A DNA stretch of 64,000 bases from Halichoerus grypus (Eukaryota > Chordata > Mammalia > Carnivora > Phocidae). Location: the NCBI RefSeq assembly GCF_964656455.1, contig NC_135720.1, positions 102,374,696 to 102,438,695 of the forward strand, written 5' to 3'. The translations under genes were made by a program, and so were the position numbers. This document shows, in pieces, positions 45,118-58,747 of this stretch (positions are counted from its first letter, which is position 1; every line of letters starts with the position of its first letter). The notes under the pieces were generated by a model, which was not told the DNA's origin, did no database searches, and saw only the letters and a program-made list of their open reading frames with translations.

Positions 45118-47945
45118 CCTGCATGGACAGGCATCTTTCAGACTCCTTAAAGTTTTGTGCCAGAGTGTGGCAGTGAAGGGAGAGGTCATCCTCCAGCCAC
45201 ACCGCTCCTTAGGGCTGAAGGGACAAGCCCCTCCAGAACCCATGACCCATACTCTCTAGACTTCACTATAGCAATCCAGGATCCTAGAACTCCTTACTAA
45301 AGACCTCAGCCTGGATTTCTGGGCCTGTGTAGGCTTTGCCCCTAGAATGGATTGTACCACTGGTATGCAGATTCCTAACCCCACGCGGTGACCAAGCATG
45401 TATGGTTAGAGTCTAGATATGCTAACCTGGATGTTTATACCCATATGTGTGAGACCCCTTGTGGAGCAGGAGGGGGCCAGGAGCGTGAGGTGGAGGAGGT
45501 CACTCCTGCTCAGATCTAGGGGCTCCTGTACCTCTCTGACTTACTAGGAAGCCTCCGTCAATTGAGTGGGGTGGCAGTTAGAATCCCCTCAACTGTTTAA
45601 ATTATTTCTCTCTCTCTTTTTTTTTTATTTCTCTGAGGATAGTGTATAGTTGAATCAGTGTAACTTTAACAGTTAGATGTGCTACAGATGCCCATCTGAC
45701 TGGGCTGAGGGTACAAAAGTGGTGCCGGTGGAGTCTGAGGTATAGGGAACCTCCCACAGTCTGACTGGGAGGGCTGAGGTGTTTCCTTATATCCAGACTC
45801 TAGGCAAATGGCTTCTACTGCCATATCCTATGGAGGAATCTGTGATTCTTTCACGATCTCAAACACCAAGTAGGATCCTCCTCTTATATTTCCTTTCTCA
45901 GGAAATGTCTCCATCATTGGTCTCCTCACTCCTAGCCACCTCAGGCCTGGTCTTCAGCTCCTTCCTCTTCCTCACCATGCTCTCTCCCCACCAGTCTATT
46001 AGCATGTCCTTCTTGCCACCCAAGTATTTCTCACACCTGCCCCCTCCTCTTTATCTGCACTGCAACCACCAGTTCAAAGGGCCCTGGAGATAAATGTACA
46101 AAGCCTGCCATGGTGTGAGCCCCAAGTGCTCCAAGTGAGCTCTGGGTCTTGCTGGCTGTCCCCAAAGTGGTCAAGGATTAAAGAACAGTTCAAGGTTGTA
46201 AGGTTCTTGCTTTGGTCCTTTGTCCTTTACTGGTGTGTTGTACTGTTGTTTCTGCAAGTATTTTGTATTGTGTCAGAACTGTGTGATGGAGTCATGTGTA
46301 ACTCACACAAGATAATAATTGACTCTAGACAGTTAAGATTTTTAATTTTATATTGAACATTATAGGTCATGCTCTCTCAGAACCCCTTTTCTCAAACTAA
46401 GAATGTTGCGTAAGAGAAAATAGCTTTCCTTTCCTAATTTTTACAAAGTTCCCAATGTATCTGTGAATCTACTCTTTCATAACTTACTTTTCTGGGACTG
46501 ATATGTATGTGGAAAATCAATTTTGTGTCAGTCAAAGCCATATTTCCTGATGGCTTGGGTAAATATTTGCCTTCATGTTTCAGAGGGGTAGGAGCAAAGT
46601 GTTGAAATAAATGTATCACTTGCCTTCGATGTGAATTGCCTTAGTAAATCTCAAAATGTTTGCTTTCTTGAGGCAGGGACTTCTCAGTTTGGTCAGGTGA
46701 GTCATATCTTATCAGGAGGTGTCTGTACTTTTGGGGCAAATAAGAACATTGGAGAAAATAGCCACATTGGTGAAACAAGAATGATATTTATGAGGAATGA
46801 ATTAATTATCCTCCATTAACACATGTCATATTTATGGCTTTGCAAGGCAATTAGCTTTAGGGAAAAAGATTACTTCCACTTTTCCCAGGCTCAGGCTTTG
46901 TTCTTTCTTTTCTCTTTCTAGAGGACAGAATGTCCCTCAGCATGAAAACAAGCAGACCAGGTAGCCAAAATATCTTAGAATATTCCCATTTAAACAAACA
47001 GGAACAAACATCCTTAGGGAGGTTTTCTCTAGTTTGATGTTGGAGTTCCGGTTGAGATTTTTCAAACAGAAATTTTGAAAACAAATATACTCCACAATCT
47101 CCTACCCCTGAAAAGCAGTAGTCATTCCTTTTTCTGCAGGTGTTTTCATGCCCACGAAAACTGAGATCTTTTCCTGAATCAGCAATTAGATTATTAATTA
47201 CCCTTGTGTGTGTTCTTTCAGAGTCATTGGTCTCCCTAAACTGGAGATGCTAGTAATCCGTAGTAACAGGCATAAGTGTGTACGTGAATATAGACATGGA
47301 ACGGGAGTAGACTGAAACTGCTCTGTACATTCAAAATTCTGGATTCTAGTCCAGTTTCTGTCTTCTGGGAGCAATGTATCTTAAAACCAGTCATTCCAAC
47401 TCTCTGAGGTCCAATCTTCCCACCTTTACAACTAGAGAGATGAACTAGATTAAGCTCATCAAATATACTGCACACATGCTGTCCCTTCTCCTCCTATATC
47501 CTTGCGAGATACAGGTAATCCATCACTGATCTCTTTACAAACCACTTATCTTTGACTTTGTAATACAGTCCTTCTCAATTCAATGCTATAGGCAACTGCT
47601 ACCAATTGAGTAATTGGGTAGACCTGGTATGCTTAAGATGTGACCCATTTATTACTTCAAGGCTAGATATTATCTAATGGCTTTTTCAATCCAGGATCCT
47701 ATTTTCTTGTGTTAACAGAATAAATCTTAGGAAAAATTTTAGTATATTCTATGGAAATTTTAGTGTATTATTTAAATTTAAGGAATAGTATGCAAAGTGA
47801 AGGAAATTTAAAAAAATGCTGGTTCAGTGGGTGGATGGATGGAATTCTCGCTTTCCATTTACAAATCTATTTTGCTTTTGAAAATTAGCTTATTAATACC
47901 TAACTTGATTAACTTACAGGTGCTCTGAGCATCATTTGTATATGG
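45118..47945. other. Intergenic, nothing recognised
   Basis: Only short open frames, the longest 104 codons at 45779-46093 (Ser/Leu/Pro-rich, no domain). Some of 45840-46090 may be an old repeat. No gene evidence. Confidence 0.5.
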
Positions 47946-47964
47946 AAATATTTTGGGATCTCTT

Positions 47965-48918
47965 TTTTTGAGTTTTTATTTTAAGTCCAGTTGGTAACAA
48001 ATAATGTTATATTAGTTTCAGGTGTATAATATGGTGATTCAACACTTCCATACATCATCCTTGGTCCATCATGACAAGTGCACTCCTTAATCCCCATCAC
48101 GTATTTCACCCATCCTCCCACCCACCTCCCTTCTGGTAACCCTCAGTTTGTTCTCAGTAGTTAAGAGTCTGTTTTTTGGTTTCTCTCTCTCTCTCTTTTT
48201 TTCTTTGCTCTTCTGCTTTGTTTCTTAAATTCCACATATGAGTGAAATCAGATGGTATTTGTCTTTCTCTGACCGACTTATTTCACTTAGCATTATACTC
48301 TTTAGCTCCATCCATGTCGTTGCAAATGACAAGACTTCATTCTTTTTTATGGCTGAATAATATTCCATATATCTATATATCTGTATCTAAAATCAGTGGA
48401 TACTTGGGCTCCTTCCATATCTTGACTATTGTAAATAATTCTGCTATAAACATAAGGGTGCATGTATTCCTTTGAATTAGTGTTTTTGTATTCTTTAGGT
48501 AAATATCCAGTAGTATGATTGCTGGACTGTAGGGCTGTTTTATTTTTAACTTTTTGAGGAAACTCCATACTGTTTTCCAGAGTGGCTGTACCAGTTTGCA
48601 TTCCCACCAACAGTGCACAAGTGTTCCTTTTTCTCCACATCCTTGCCAACACCTGTTGTTTCTTGTATTGTTGATTTTAGCCATTCTGACAGGCATGCGG
48701 TGATAATTTATTGTAGTTTTGATTTGCATTTCCCTGATGGTAAGTGATTATGAACATTTTTTCATGTGTCTGTTAGCCAACTGGATGTCTTCTTTGGAGA
48801 AATGTCTGTTCATGTCTTCTGCCCATTTTTAGAATGGATTATTTGTTTTTTGAGTGTTGAGATTCGTAAGTTCTTTATGTATTTTGGATCCTAACCCTTT
48901 ATCCAATATGACATTTGC
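47965..48918 (-). mobile_element. LINE-1 (older), minus strand, 3' end and ORF2 C-terminus
   Basis: T-rich start, 3' UTR ('tgttatattagtttcaggtgtataatatgg') and decayed ORF2 C-terminus (48729-48373 still reads [18 protein letters not shown]). Flanks AAATATTTTGGGATCTCTT (47946-47964) and AAATATTGGGATCTCTT (48919-48935) differ by a 2-bp indel; the empty site CTCTT/AAA suits L1 endonuclease. Confidence 0.92.
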
Positions 48919-49510
48919 AAATATTGGGATCTCTTAAATGAGATAGAATTATAAGGTATTACTGTTATCTTACCCTCAGATTTGGAGGACTGTAAATCTG
49001 TAATAATTCATCTCCACTTCTCTTCGCTTTTTGTAATGTTGAAGGAAAGACAGCTCTAAGTCATTTCTGCTTACAACTTACAAGTACCCTAATACATTAG
49101 GCTAAAAAGTTTGTCCACAAATCTGGATTTGAAGCATTACTCATACAATGGGGAGCTGTGAAGAGAGATTGCCTTCAATTCCTCAGAAGAAGTTCTATTA
49201 GAGCCAAAAATTTCTGGATATTCCAGACAAAGAAAAATTTTTCATTAAAAATTTAATCTGAATAGATATTAAAATAGGCTCATTTAGAAGAGGAAGCTTC
49301 TATAAATCTCTGTTTAATTTAATTTAGCAAATTTTTGATGATGCTGTTAGTATATATAGTATCATGTTAGGGAAACAGGGGAGATAAAGAATAGAAAGAC
49401 CAAGACTTCGACCACAAGAAGTTCATAGTTTAGTAAGGGGAATAAGAGAAGTAATCAGACAACAAAGCAAGAAGAATGTCTTTCCCAGAGAAGACTAGGA
49501 GATTCAAGAG

Positions 49511-50140
49511 GGAGGTATCCTCTGGTTGAAAGGATCAGCTAAAGCTTCGTGGAAGAAGAAACAACTGGACTTGATTTTAAAAGAATGTATAAGATATCCA
49601 TAAGTGAAAATCAGGCTGAGATTTTGAAGAATTAGTGTGGTACCAATGCATGGTTTGACTTGAATAGGAGAGAGCCTGGGAGAAGGGTACACAATTTAGA
49701 AACCTATTTAGAAGTCTACAGGTGAAGTAATGATGGCTAAACTAAGGAAGTGTTAGCAAGGACCAAAAGGCAGAGGACAGATAGGAAGGACATTGCTGAG
49801 CTAAGACTGCCAGGACTTGGTAACTGACATCCATCATGAGATGAAGGAGAGGAATGAGTTAAAGACAGCCCTACCTTTCCAGCCCAAGAACTGGAGGAAG
49901 AGCCATGCTATTAGCAAAAGGGCTAACATCAGAGGAAGCGGCTTCATTAACACATTCAGAATAGGCTGAAATGTTAGCATTGCAGGCAAAATCATTTTAA
50001 AGGTGGAGATTTGGTCTCTGCAAAGAAATAGAACTACCACTGCAAAAGCTTATAATTTTTGCCTTAGTCCTTCTTGATAATTTAAGTGGCATGACAAAAT
50101 AGCTTTTGTCTTCCAAACATATTTATTTACAGATATAAAT
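49511..50140. other. Source locus of the 40.4-kb templated block
   Basis: Two parts, 49511-49582 and 49849-50140, recur in rearranged form at 40361-40723. Here they are separated by 266 bp of ordinary-looking DNA. Both copies share a minus-strand open frame (MVVLFLCRDQ start), but this follows from the duplication and is not evidence of a gene. Confidence 0.85.
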
Positions 50141-50264
50141 ATTGGAATGGATGTTAATGCACCAATGAGAGATGTCCTTTAAAATTTTAATTTAAAGGTA
50201 TCTTTGCATGAAGGTTTCTGGGCATTTTAATAAAACCAATAAAACCTCTGCCTTCTATCTATCT

Positions 50265-50283
50265 AATTTTTTTTTTTAAGATT

Positions 50284-50315
<32 letters not shown>

Positions 50316-50488
50316 TAGAGAACACATGGAGGGAGGGTGGGGGGGGAGGAGGGAGAGGGACAAAACGGACAAAACCTGTGCTGAGCACAGAGCCCAACAT
50401 GGGGCTTGATCTCAGGACCCTGAGATCATGACCTGAGCGGAAATCAAGAGTCAGATGCTTAACTGACTGAGCCACCCAGGTGCCCCTC
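50265..50488 (-). repeat. CAN-SINE, minus strand, expanded (TTTA)n
   Basis: 'aagattttatttatttattt...' with about eight TTTA units, G-rich middle, and head complement 'gagccacccaggtgcccc'. TCTAATT flanks both sides. Confidence 0.94.
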
Positions 50489-51256
50489 TAATTGGTTTTT
50501 ATAATGTAAGTTCAAAAACAGTGTTTTGATATTACCGGTGCATGTTGTGCAATCCATTTTCAAGGTCAGCTTTGGCCAATGAAGATATCTGTGGCTGGAA
50601 ATTCTTAGGCTCTCAAAAAAAAAAAAGAACATAAACAATGCAACCCCCCCAAAAGCAAATAGCAATTATCGTAACTAAAAAAACAAAAAAAAAGTTGAAT
50701 AAATGGAAAACAATTGCTAATATTTAATCACTGAAATTGACCATTAGGCATTGGGTGATATTATTAAAAGAATAATGTTGTGTCCAATATTCATCCAAGC
50801 ATAATGATATTTTTGTGGCAATAACAGAATAATATTTACAGAAAACACTGGAATATTTTTAGGTTAAGCAGAAATGATTTTGAAATTTGATGCTAAACTG
50901 GACAAACAGATAAAAAACACAGATAAAAAATAATTAAACAAATGATCACGATCTAGAATGGAAAATTTTAAAAGGGATTGCTAATTATGAGTAATAAAAT
51001 AGGAATATTTAAAACATAAAATTTTAAAGTATGCATACCTCGGGTCAACTAGATTATATAATGATAAAAGTCTTCTTGTACACCTACATTTATCATACAA
51101 ATTATGAAAGACCAGTGGATGAAAAAATAAAGAAGTCAAAATTTATAAGTGTTTTGATGGTTTTTGCATCTTGTGTAGTAAGTGAGAGTTCTGGCTTTTA
51201 TAAAAAGCTGAAAAAACAAATTTCAATTTTGGGCATTGATTTAAAACTTTGTTGAG

Positions 51257-51420
51257 GGGTGTCTGGGTGGCTCAGGGGGGTGAGCATCTGACTCTTGATT
51301 TTGGCTCAGGTCATGATCTCAGGGTGGTGGGATCCAGCCCCACGTCAGGCTCCACGCTGGGCCTGGACCTGCTTGGGATTCTCTCCCTCTTCCTCTGCTC
51401 TTCCTTCCCCCCAAAAAAAG
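51257..51420 (+). repeat. CAN-SINE, plus strand, short tail
   Basis: 'gtgtctgggtggctcag' head to 'cttcctctgctcttccttccccccaaaaaaag'. Duplication TTTGTTGAG at 51248-51256 and 51421-51429. Confidence 0.93.
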
Positions 51421-51429
51421 TTTGTTGAG

Positions 51430-54400
51430 AATTGTATTCAGGTGAAGAAAAGCATATCATCCAGTGTTCAATGTAGTTTGAGTTTGTTACTAGGAGACAA
51501 AACATCAACTTGTGGATAACAATGGCATTCTATGGAACAACAAAAAAATTACATACGTTATTGTCCGTATCCATTTCCAAAAGATGGAAAATGGAAGAAA
51601 CCAATGTCAAATTTGGCTGTGCAACCATCCTTAGACACGTAATGGCAAGGTTGATGGTATGCTGTTAAGGAGTAAGATTTAATTTAGACAAAATATCAGA
51701 TGGATAGGAGAGTTAAGTGAAACAACAAAAGAGCTTCAAATAAACTGCAAACCATGGTCTTCAGCAGAAAATTCAGGTAATTTTGAACATGAGCTGCCCC
51801 CATTGTTTTGTTATTTGGAATGAACTTTGTCTATTCGGTATGAACAGTTGGGTAAAATTTTATAGAAAGAGAAGATCAGAGTTGGGCCATTTCACTTATA
51901 AAAGGGTCACAAATGTTTTTTAAAAGTTTTAAGGAAAAAGTGTTTCTGTTAGTCAAAAGAAACTGCATGTGACCTGTACAGAAAAGTGACCTTCCAATAA
52001 AATATAAGTTAATTAAGTAAGGAAACAAAAACATGTATATGAATATAAAGAAGATTTATGTACAAATAATTCCAAAAGAAACTCCTGTAAGGATGATTTT
52101 CTGGTCATTATGGATCAAGGTATGCTCTCTACCAAAGAGAGATTTGAACAAATGCAGCAACATCGTGCTGTTTTTAGTTTTTTTCACATTATGTCAGCTT
52201 TGAAACACTTGAAAGGAAATGAAATGTAAAAATATCATATGGATCTAAATTCGGGTTTGTGAGATGGTTAAAACTGCAATATGTGATATGATAAAATTTT
52301 TATGATAAAATTAAACTATCCTACAGTATTTTCTGTGACAACACTAATTTCTTCTACGTGATATCATAATATTTGAAAAAGACATGTAAAGTTCATGGTC
52401 ATTTCCCAATCTAAATATTTCTTTAAGACATTTTGTTATAATTCTAGCGTTACCTCCCACACAGAGCGAAAGCATTATTCAATCCAATTCTAATCTAAGT
52501 GTTGCCCTGAGGTATCTATAGATAGGATTTATATCTATAATCAGTTGATCTTAAGTACAGGAGATTATCCTCGATAATCTGGGTGGGCCTGATTCTATCA
52601 GTTGAAAGTCCTTTAGAACAGAATTGAGATTTCCTGAGGAAGAAGAAATTCTGCCTGGGGACTGCAGTGTCAGAGTTTAGCCTATTCTTCTTGACCACAG
52701 GCTGGAACAGATCTCAGACTTACCTAGCCGGCTTCCACAATTGCATAAACCAAATTTTGCAGTAAATTTCTTAATACATATCTCCATCTGGTTCTCTTTT
52801 GCTGGTGAGGCCCTGATTGATACAGTTAGCTTAATTTAAAATTTTTAGATATTGAAACATAGAGGATGTGGCTCTCCATATGTACTCGTGCTCAGCCCCT
52901 ATAGGTATAAGCGATTGGCCCTTCTCCCCAAAATGTCTTCTCCACATTTGACTTGAAATAGCTACTTTTCCTCTTTTTTTTATCGTCTCTTCACTCTATC
53001 TGGTCTTTTTTGCCCAACAGTAGGATTTTGACCATTCCATTGAAAATCTACGTATCTCAAGCTCCTCTCTGACCTCCACCCATGTCTAGCTTTACCCAGT
53101 ACTCGGGTGAGCCCAGCAGCCAATGTTCCAGAATTACTGCTCTTCAGAGGTGAGTGATGGGTGGGCAGCAGATCATCTTGCAAGCTAATTTCATCGCTCA
53201 CTTGTAAACTAGGTATGAACAGTGAGGCTCTTCCTGTTCATTCATTAACATTCAGCTCTTAATACTATTTTGCCTTCCTCTCTACCAACTCTTTTGCAAA
53301 GACACTTGAAGAATTGGGCCTTCTCCTTTCTTTGATGTCAACAGCCTTGAGCTGAGGACCTTCAGGCCACCTGTGTGTGGAACTGGGGAAGAAAAGTAAA
53401 GGCTGTTAAAGCTCCAAGGGCCAACCTTCCCCGGATGTGCAGGACTCTGGTTGGTGCCTGGGGCCTGTTCATTGTCTTGCCCGCATGCTCCCTTAATTTG
53501 GGTGACTCTCTTGGAACTGGCCAGACCTGGAACTTTGCCAGACCTTTGACCACTCACTTACCTCTATCCTCCTCATCAATTTTGAATGCTTGTTGGGTCT
53601 TGGTCCTTTTCTCCAGACCTATGCCCTCATGGTTCCAATTTTTTTTTAAATCAGTCTGTCCATCTGTGCCTGCCCTCCCCAGCACTGTGCCTCCAGCTCC
53701 CAAGTCTTGATGTTTCATGGGCTCCCTGAGAGGTATGGTGAAGGGATTGCAGAAAGAGTAGGTCAGATAAGCATAGTCAGTAACATTAACGAATTAATAT
53801 TTCCTCAAACTCCATGTGTACCTAAGAAATCATCAGTGCAATTCTTGATAAAGGAAATTTGTCTTGCGTTTCAGTCAGAATAATACATTTTTTTAAAAAA
53901 TAGCCCTATCATACTTTTTAAATAATAGAATTATTATTTCAACTACTAGCAAATGTATTTTCTATGTTTATTACTTTTTGAGCTAAAGCAGTGATGTTTA
54001 CTATAGTATTTTTGAAATTTTTATACACTTAAAATGAAAGATTAATAAAGATCAATATTTATGAACATATCAATGTCTTTAGTGGATGTAGAGGGCTGGG
54101 GGAAGTGGGATGGCTGAGAGTTTTGTTCCTATCAGGGTTTGATGCAGAGTCTCTAATAATGACAAGGGATCGTAAGATATAAAATGTGGAGAGTCCCTGC
54201 CCTTGAATTTCTGCCCCCTGTAATTAGGGATGTTTTATTTTGTTCATTTTGACACCTAAAAGAAAACTTGTCAGAATGGTAAAAATAAAAGTAGTGAAGA
54301 CAAATACTAGTATCAAGGAAAAGTGAAGCCAAACTTTCCAAGTAAAATTTAAAGTGACTAGAATTATCTCCCCAAATGGTTCGTCTCTCCCTTCTATTTG

Positions 54401-56054
54401 GACCAGTTCCTCTCAAACATCGGACTTCAATGTAAAAATCTGTTTTCTCCCAAATTACTGATTTTCTGCACAATTTTATTATTAATATTGTAATTAATTT
54501 TTGTGCTTATTTTCCTTTGCATAAGAACAATTACATAGGCTGTGGGGGTCATTTCAGGAAGCCACGGGTTCACATACTTAGTCATTCTTTCCTTAATTTT
54601 CTTATTCAATATTTACTGTGAGAGCCAAAAATAACTACATTTTTAAAGCACAGCTGAGTGACCATGAGTAAGTTACATAACCTCTCTAAGCTTTAGTTTC
54701 CTGTCAAAGATGGAAGTCCTCATACCCACCTTTCAGAGTTGATATTGGAATTAAATGAAATATCATTCAGTCTAGCATCGCCTCTGGTACTTGATAAACA
54801 CTCAACAAACGGTAGCAATTATTGTTGTTGTTATTTTAGGAATTCTGTTTTTTTTTTTTTTTTTTCAAAAAATACATTCTGCATATCCAAATTAATGACA
54901 ATGTTTTGGAAGAGAACATTTTTGTGACTTCTAAACTATCTTACCCACATTTTTATCTTCTTTTCGTATGGGAACATGGGGAGGAAAATTGAGAAAAGAG
55001 TAGGTAGTAATTCTTCCCAGAGTACATTAAAGTTGTATTCAAACTCTCAATGAGGTCAACGTTCTAAGTTTAGGGGTTTCTAAACTTAAATAGTTATGAA
55101 ATGATTTAATCGCTTCAACTGTGAGCTGTTTGAGTCCAGTGCTGGGAACAAAACCTGACAAGGAGACTGGAATCGGATTGTCCAATCTTTGATGGTGTCG
55201 ACAGATTTTTCTCCCTAAGGTAGCTGGGGATGATTAGGAACAAAGCCTGTTAAATGAATATTCTGTGTGATTCTCAGAGAGGAATAAAGAACACGTTTTT
55301 ATAAATTCTTGTTGATTTGAAGAATTAATAGCTGGGGAAATTATTTTCTGTGAAAAGAAATGACAGCTTTTTGAGGCAGAGAGAATGGGAGTCATCCCCT
55401 GGGAATGAACTGAAACATTAGCTGTGCAGCCATGTCAACAATGATAAACCAAAGGAAATGGTTTCAACCAATTGCTGCCCACACCCTGACATGAGGGTTC
55501 AGTCCAGGGGGAACTTAGTGGCAGCTTATTTTTCCTACATTTCTCATTCCAGAAAAAAAAGTGGGGGTGCTGAGGGAGAATACTTCATGTCATTTCCTAG
55601 ACATTCAGTATTTAGAGAATACATTTTGTAATCTAGGCCAAGTAAAGAGGCAGTGAATTCTGGAAATCACACAGAACTTTCAAGACCTTGCTGAATTTCA
55701 TTTCTGTGCACTATTCTATTTCCCAGCTTTGGGTCATCTGCAACCATGAAAAAGAGGCCTTTAAGTTTTTCTAATCATTGATAAAAGTCAACCCTTCCTT
55801 CTCTTTATCCATCCTCAAAGGCCTTCTGTCCTCATGCGTTCTATCATTCTCTGCTTTATCTATTTCTTCAATAAGTATGTGGCACAAAGAACGATACGAA
55901 GCTGGTAAAAGATACAGTCAAGATGCTAACAATATAGTATGAAAGATAAGCCATGCATATACCAGGAAGATAAGCTAGACACAGGTGAGGAAAAAAAGAA
56001 AATGTTGCTATTTAAATCGATAAAAGTCCTATAGTCTTCTAAGGGAGTAGCATA
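51430..56054. other. Intergenic, MIR relic only
   Basis: A plus-strand MIR lies at about 54645-54830 ('gagtaagttacataacctctctaagctttagtttcctg'). The rest is AT-rich unique-looking sequence; the longest frame (111 codons, 53375-53710) shows no domain. Confidence 0.5.
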
Positions 56055-56072
56055 AAGATGGATGCTATTTTA

Positions 56073-56237
56073 TTTTATTTTTTTAAAGATTTAATTATTT
56101 ATTTGAAGGGAGAGGGGCAGAGGGAGAGGGACTGAGCAAGGAGCCTGACGTGGGGCTCAATCTCAGGATCCTGAGATCATGATCTGACTCAAAATCAAGA
56201 GTCAGATGCTTAACTGACTGCGCCACCCAGGCGCCCC
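56073..56237 (-). repeat. CAN-SINE, minus strand
   Basis: 'aaagatttaattatttatttgaaggg', 'gatcctgagatcatgatctgactc', head complement 'gcgccacccaggcgcccc'. Flanks AAGATGGATGCTATTTTA (56055-56072) and AAGATGGACGCTATCTTA (56238-56255), two mismatches. Confidence 0.94.
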
Positions 56238-56255
56238 AAGATGGACGCTATCTTA

Positions 56256-58453
56256 GAAGATACCTCCCTTAGGTCAGTTTGAAGGCGAAAGCTGAACCCT
56301 CCTGGGCATTTGGAAGAGTGGGTGCAAAACTAAGAAGAGAGATAAACTGCTCTGCAACATGGCATGAGAAGAATGAGGAATTTTCACAGCAGTGAGAGGA
56401 GGGGACCCAAGGGAAAGAGAAGAGGGAGCTGCCAGGAAGCTCTGGAACAGAAGAAGAGTCGGAGCACATGATGTAGATGGAAGCTTCAGGAGAACATTGG
56501 CTAGAAAAATTCCCTGTGGAGTGGTGGCAGAGGGACTTTAGGACCTTGCCTCCAGTAATCAATGTAAGTTGTTTTCTGGGCTTTGATGTAATTACCCTCT
56601 CCCTTTTCTCAGACCTTCAAAAAATCTGTCTGACCCAAAGACTTATACTAATGGGGTTTTGGGAAAATGAAGGATGTGGGGTTCAAAGGCAGGAACCAAG
56701 AGCAATGTCTTGGCAACAAACCATTTTGTGTTGGTTCCAGCCCAGCCTCCAGCAAGGATGGCTCAGACGAACTCAACTCTCCCTCCTGCACACCTTCCTT
56801 GAAGATCCCAAAGGAATGGGAGGGGGGAGGGCTGGGTTTTGGTGGATTTCCCACATAACATGGGAAGGAAAGTCCAGCCATTCTTTTGGAATCATATAGA
56901 AGAGGCTGAAATCATCCCACAGAATTGTTTCTAATGGAATGGATTAATCTGTCACTATGTTAATATGTTCACTTGGCATATGGTAAGCAATGAGGTTTTG
57001 GTATTATTATTTCTATTATTTGAATAGCTGCTTTGTGAAACCATAAATAAATATTATACAAGACAAGATAGAACTACTAAAGTGACACAGACAATATGGG
57101 TTCCAGGACTTTAGTGATGGGAGAGATTACTTCTGGCCTCATTTATTAGAGAAAGGTGTGTGAAGGGGCTGGACATCATGCTGGGCATGTGGACTTGTTT
57201 GAGAATAAGGGATGACTTCAGCTGGAAGACTAGCTCTCTACAGAAAGGAAAAGACAAGGCTTGTGGGAGATTCTTTGGGGTCTGGAGCCAACAGTTAAGT
57301 ACAGAAAAGCAGAAGTTACATTGGAAAGGCAGAATGGGCATAGACTGGGAGGGTTTGGAATGGCAATCTAAAGAGTAAAGCCTCTTGTTAGGCAGTTTGT
57401 GTATGCTGTGCACAGCACAGGTGTCATGGGAAGAATGGAATATCAAAATCATCACTTTAAGGGAATGAACCTGACAGCAGAGTGCCAATGGCTGGGAGGA
57501 GGGAGTCCAGGGAAGGAAAGACTGAGGATAATTTCTCAGTAGTTCAGGGTGGAAAAGATAAATACAAGCCTGGAGAGATGGCAGTGGACATGCAAAGAAA
57601 GAGGCATATGGGAAAGATGTGTCAAAGTAATAATCAGCAGGTTCTGGAAACTGACTTGGGTTCGGGCAAAGGATGGGAGCTAAGAAAAAGAAGGTAGAAG
57701 GAAAGCTAATTATCACACCCCAGATTTGAACCTAAAGATCTAGAAGAATGGTGGCATGGACAGGACAAAGTGTGTGAAATACTTGGGGGAAAGGCCCTTA
57801 CTTGAAGAGGAATGAGGAAAAGTCAGACCAGGAGGGAGTACGTGGGAGGTCTGAAGATGGAGCCTCCAGGTGGTACAGAGGCAAGGGAAGAAGAGAGAGG
57901 AGGTTCAAGAAAGATTTGATCGACATGTTAAAAGTTTCAAGATGAAAAAGATGAGATCTGAGAAAAGCCCTCATTAGCCTAAAGACATTGGTGACTTTAA
58001 AGAGGGTGATTTAGAGAGAGAGAGGCTTGTGGAGCTTCACAGAGAGGAAGAAGAGGCTGGGTGATTATCAATTGGTTTTGTCGTAAGTTTGGGTGAAAAT
58101 GGAAGGGAAAAGATAGGACGGTAATTCAAGAGTAGGCAGAGCTAAGGTAAGGTTTGTTACTGAAGTGTTTGTGGAGTAAGAAGTATGGACATATGTTCAA
58201 GCACAACGATTAAGGAGTAAGTACAAAACGAGAGACTACAGGTGCTGGAAGAGGGTATGAGGGGGGCAGATCTCAAGAGCACAAGTAGGCTGAGTCCTGC
58301 AAATCTTTGCCAAGCAGCTCTGAGGATCCAGCTGTGGCCCTCAGTCAGTCACAGAGAGAGCAGAGAAGATGGATAGGTAAGTACCCCCATCCCAGTGCAT
58401 GGTGGGATGTCACAAAAGAAAAATATGATGAAAAGTTGGCAAAGAAAGTATTT
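56256..58453. other. Intergenic, purine-rich old repeat likely
   Basis: From about 57100 to 58370 the plus strand is strongly purine-rich with phrases such as 'tggacatgcaaagaaagaggcatatggg', similar in style to 22800-23230. This probably is an old interspersed repeat and explains the 201-codon minus-strand frame at 57111-57716. Confidence 0.45.
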
Positions 58454-58468
58454 AAATAGTTATTCATG

Positions 58469-58732
58469 ACCTTTCTCTCTGTCTCCCTCCCTCTCAAAAA
58501 AAAAAAGTAAAATAAAATTTAAAAAAGGGGGCACCTGGCAGGGGGCTCAGTTGGTTAAGCATCCAACTCTTGATTTAGGCTCAGGATGATGATCTCAGGG
58601 TCATGAGATTGAGCCCCTAATTGGGCTCTGCCCTGGGCAAGGAACCTGCTTAAGATTCTCTCTCTCCTTCTCCCTCTGCCCCTTCTCCCTGCTCTCCCTC
58701 TCTCAAATAAATAAATAAATAAATAAATAAAT
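58469..58732 (+). repeat. Composite CAN-SINE: tail fragment plus full copy
   Basis: A SINE CT-rich part and tail (58473-58526) abuts a nearly complete SINE ('cacctggcagggggctcag' to an (AAAT)n tail). AAATAGTTATTCATG (58454-58468) and AAATAGCTATCCATG (58733-58747) flank the pair as one unit. Confidence 0.85.
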
Positions 58733-58747
58733 AAATAGCTATCCATG

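Noticed and set aside
49834..50040. Near-identical minus-strand peptides at 49834-50040 and 40292-40552, suggesting a conserved small protein
   Set aside because: The identity comes from the templated copying of the DNA; the few substitutions fall on both silent and replacement sites and nothing else supports translation.
57111..57716. 201-codon open frame on the minus strand
   Set aside because: Same explanation: complement of a purine-rich, repeat-like stretch; no domain recognised.
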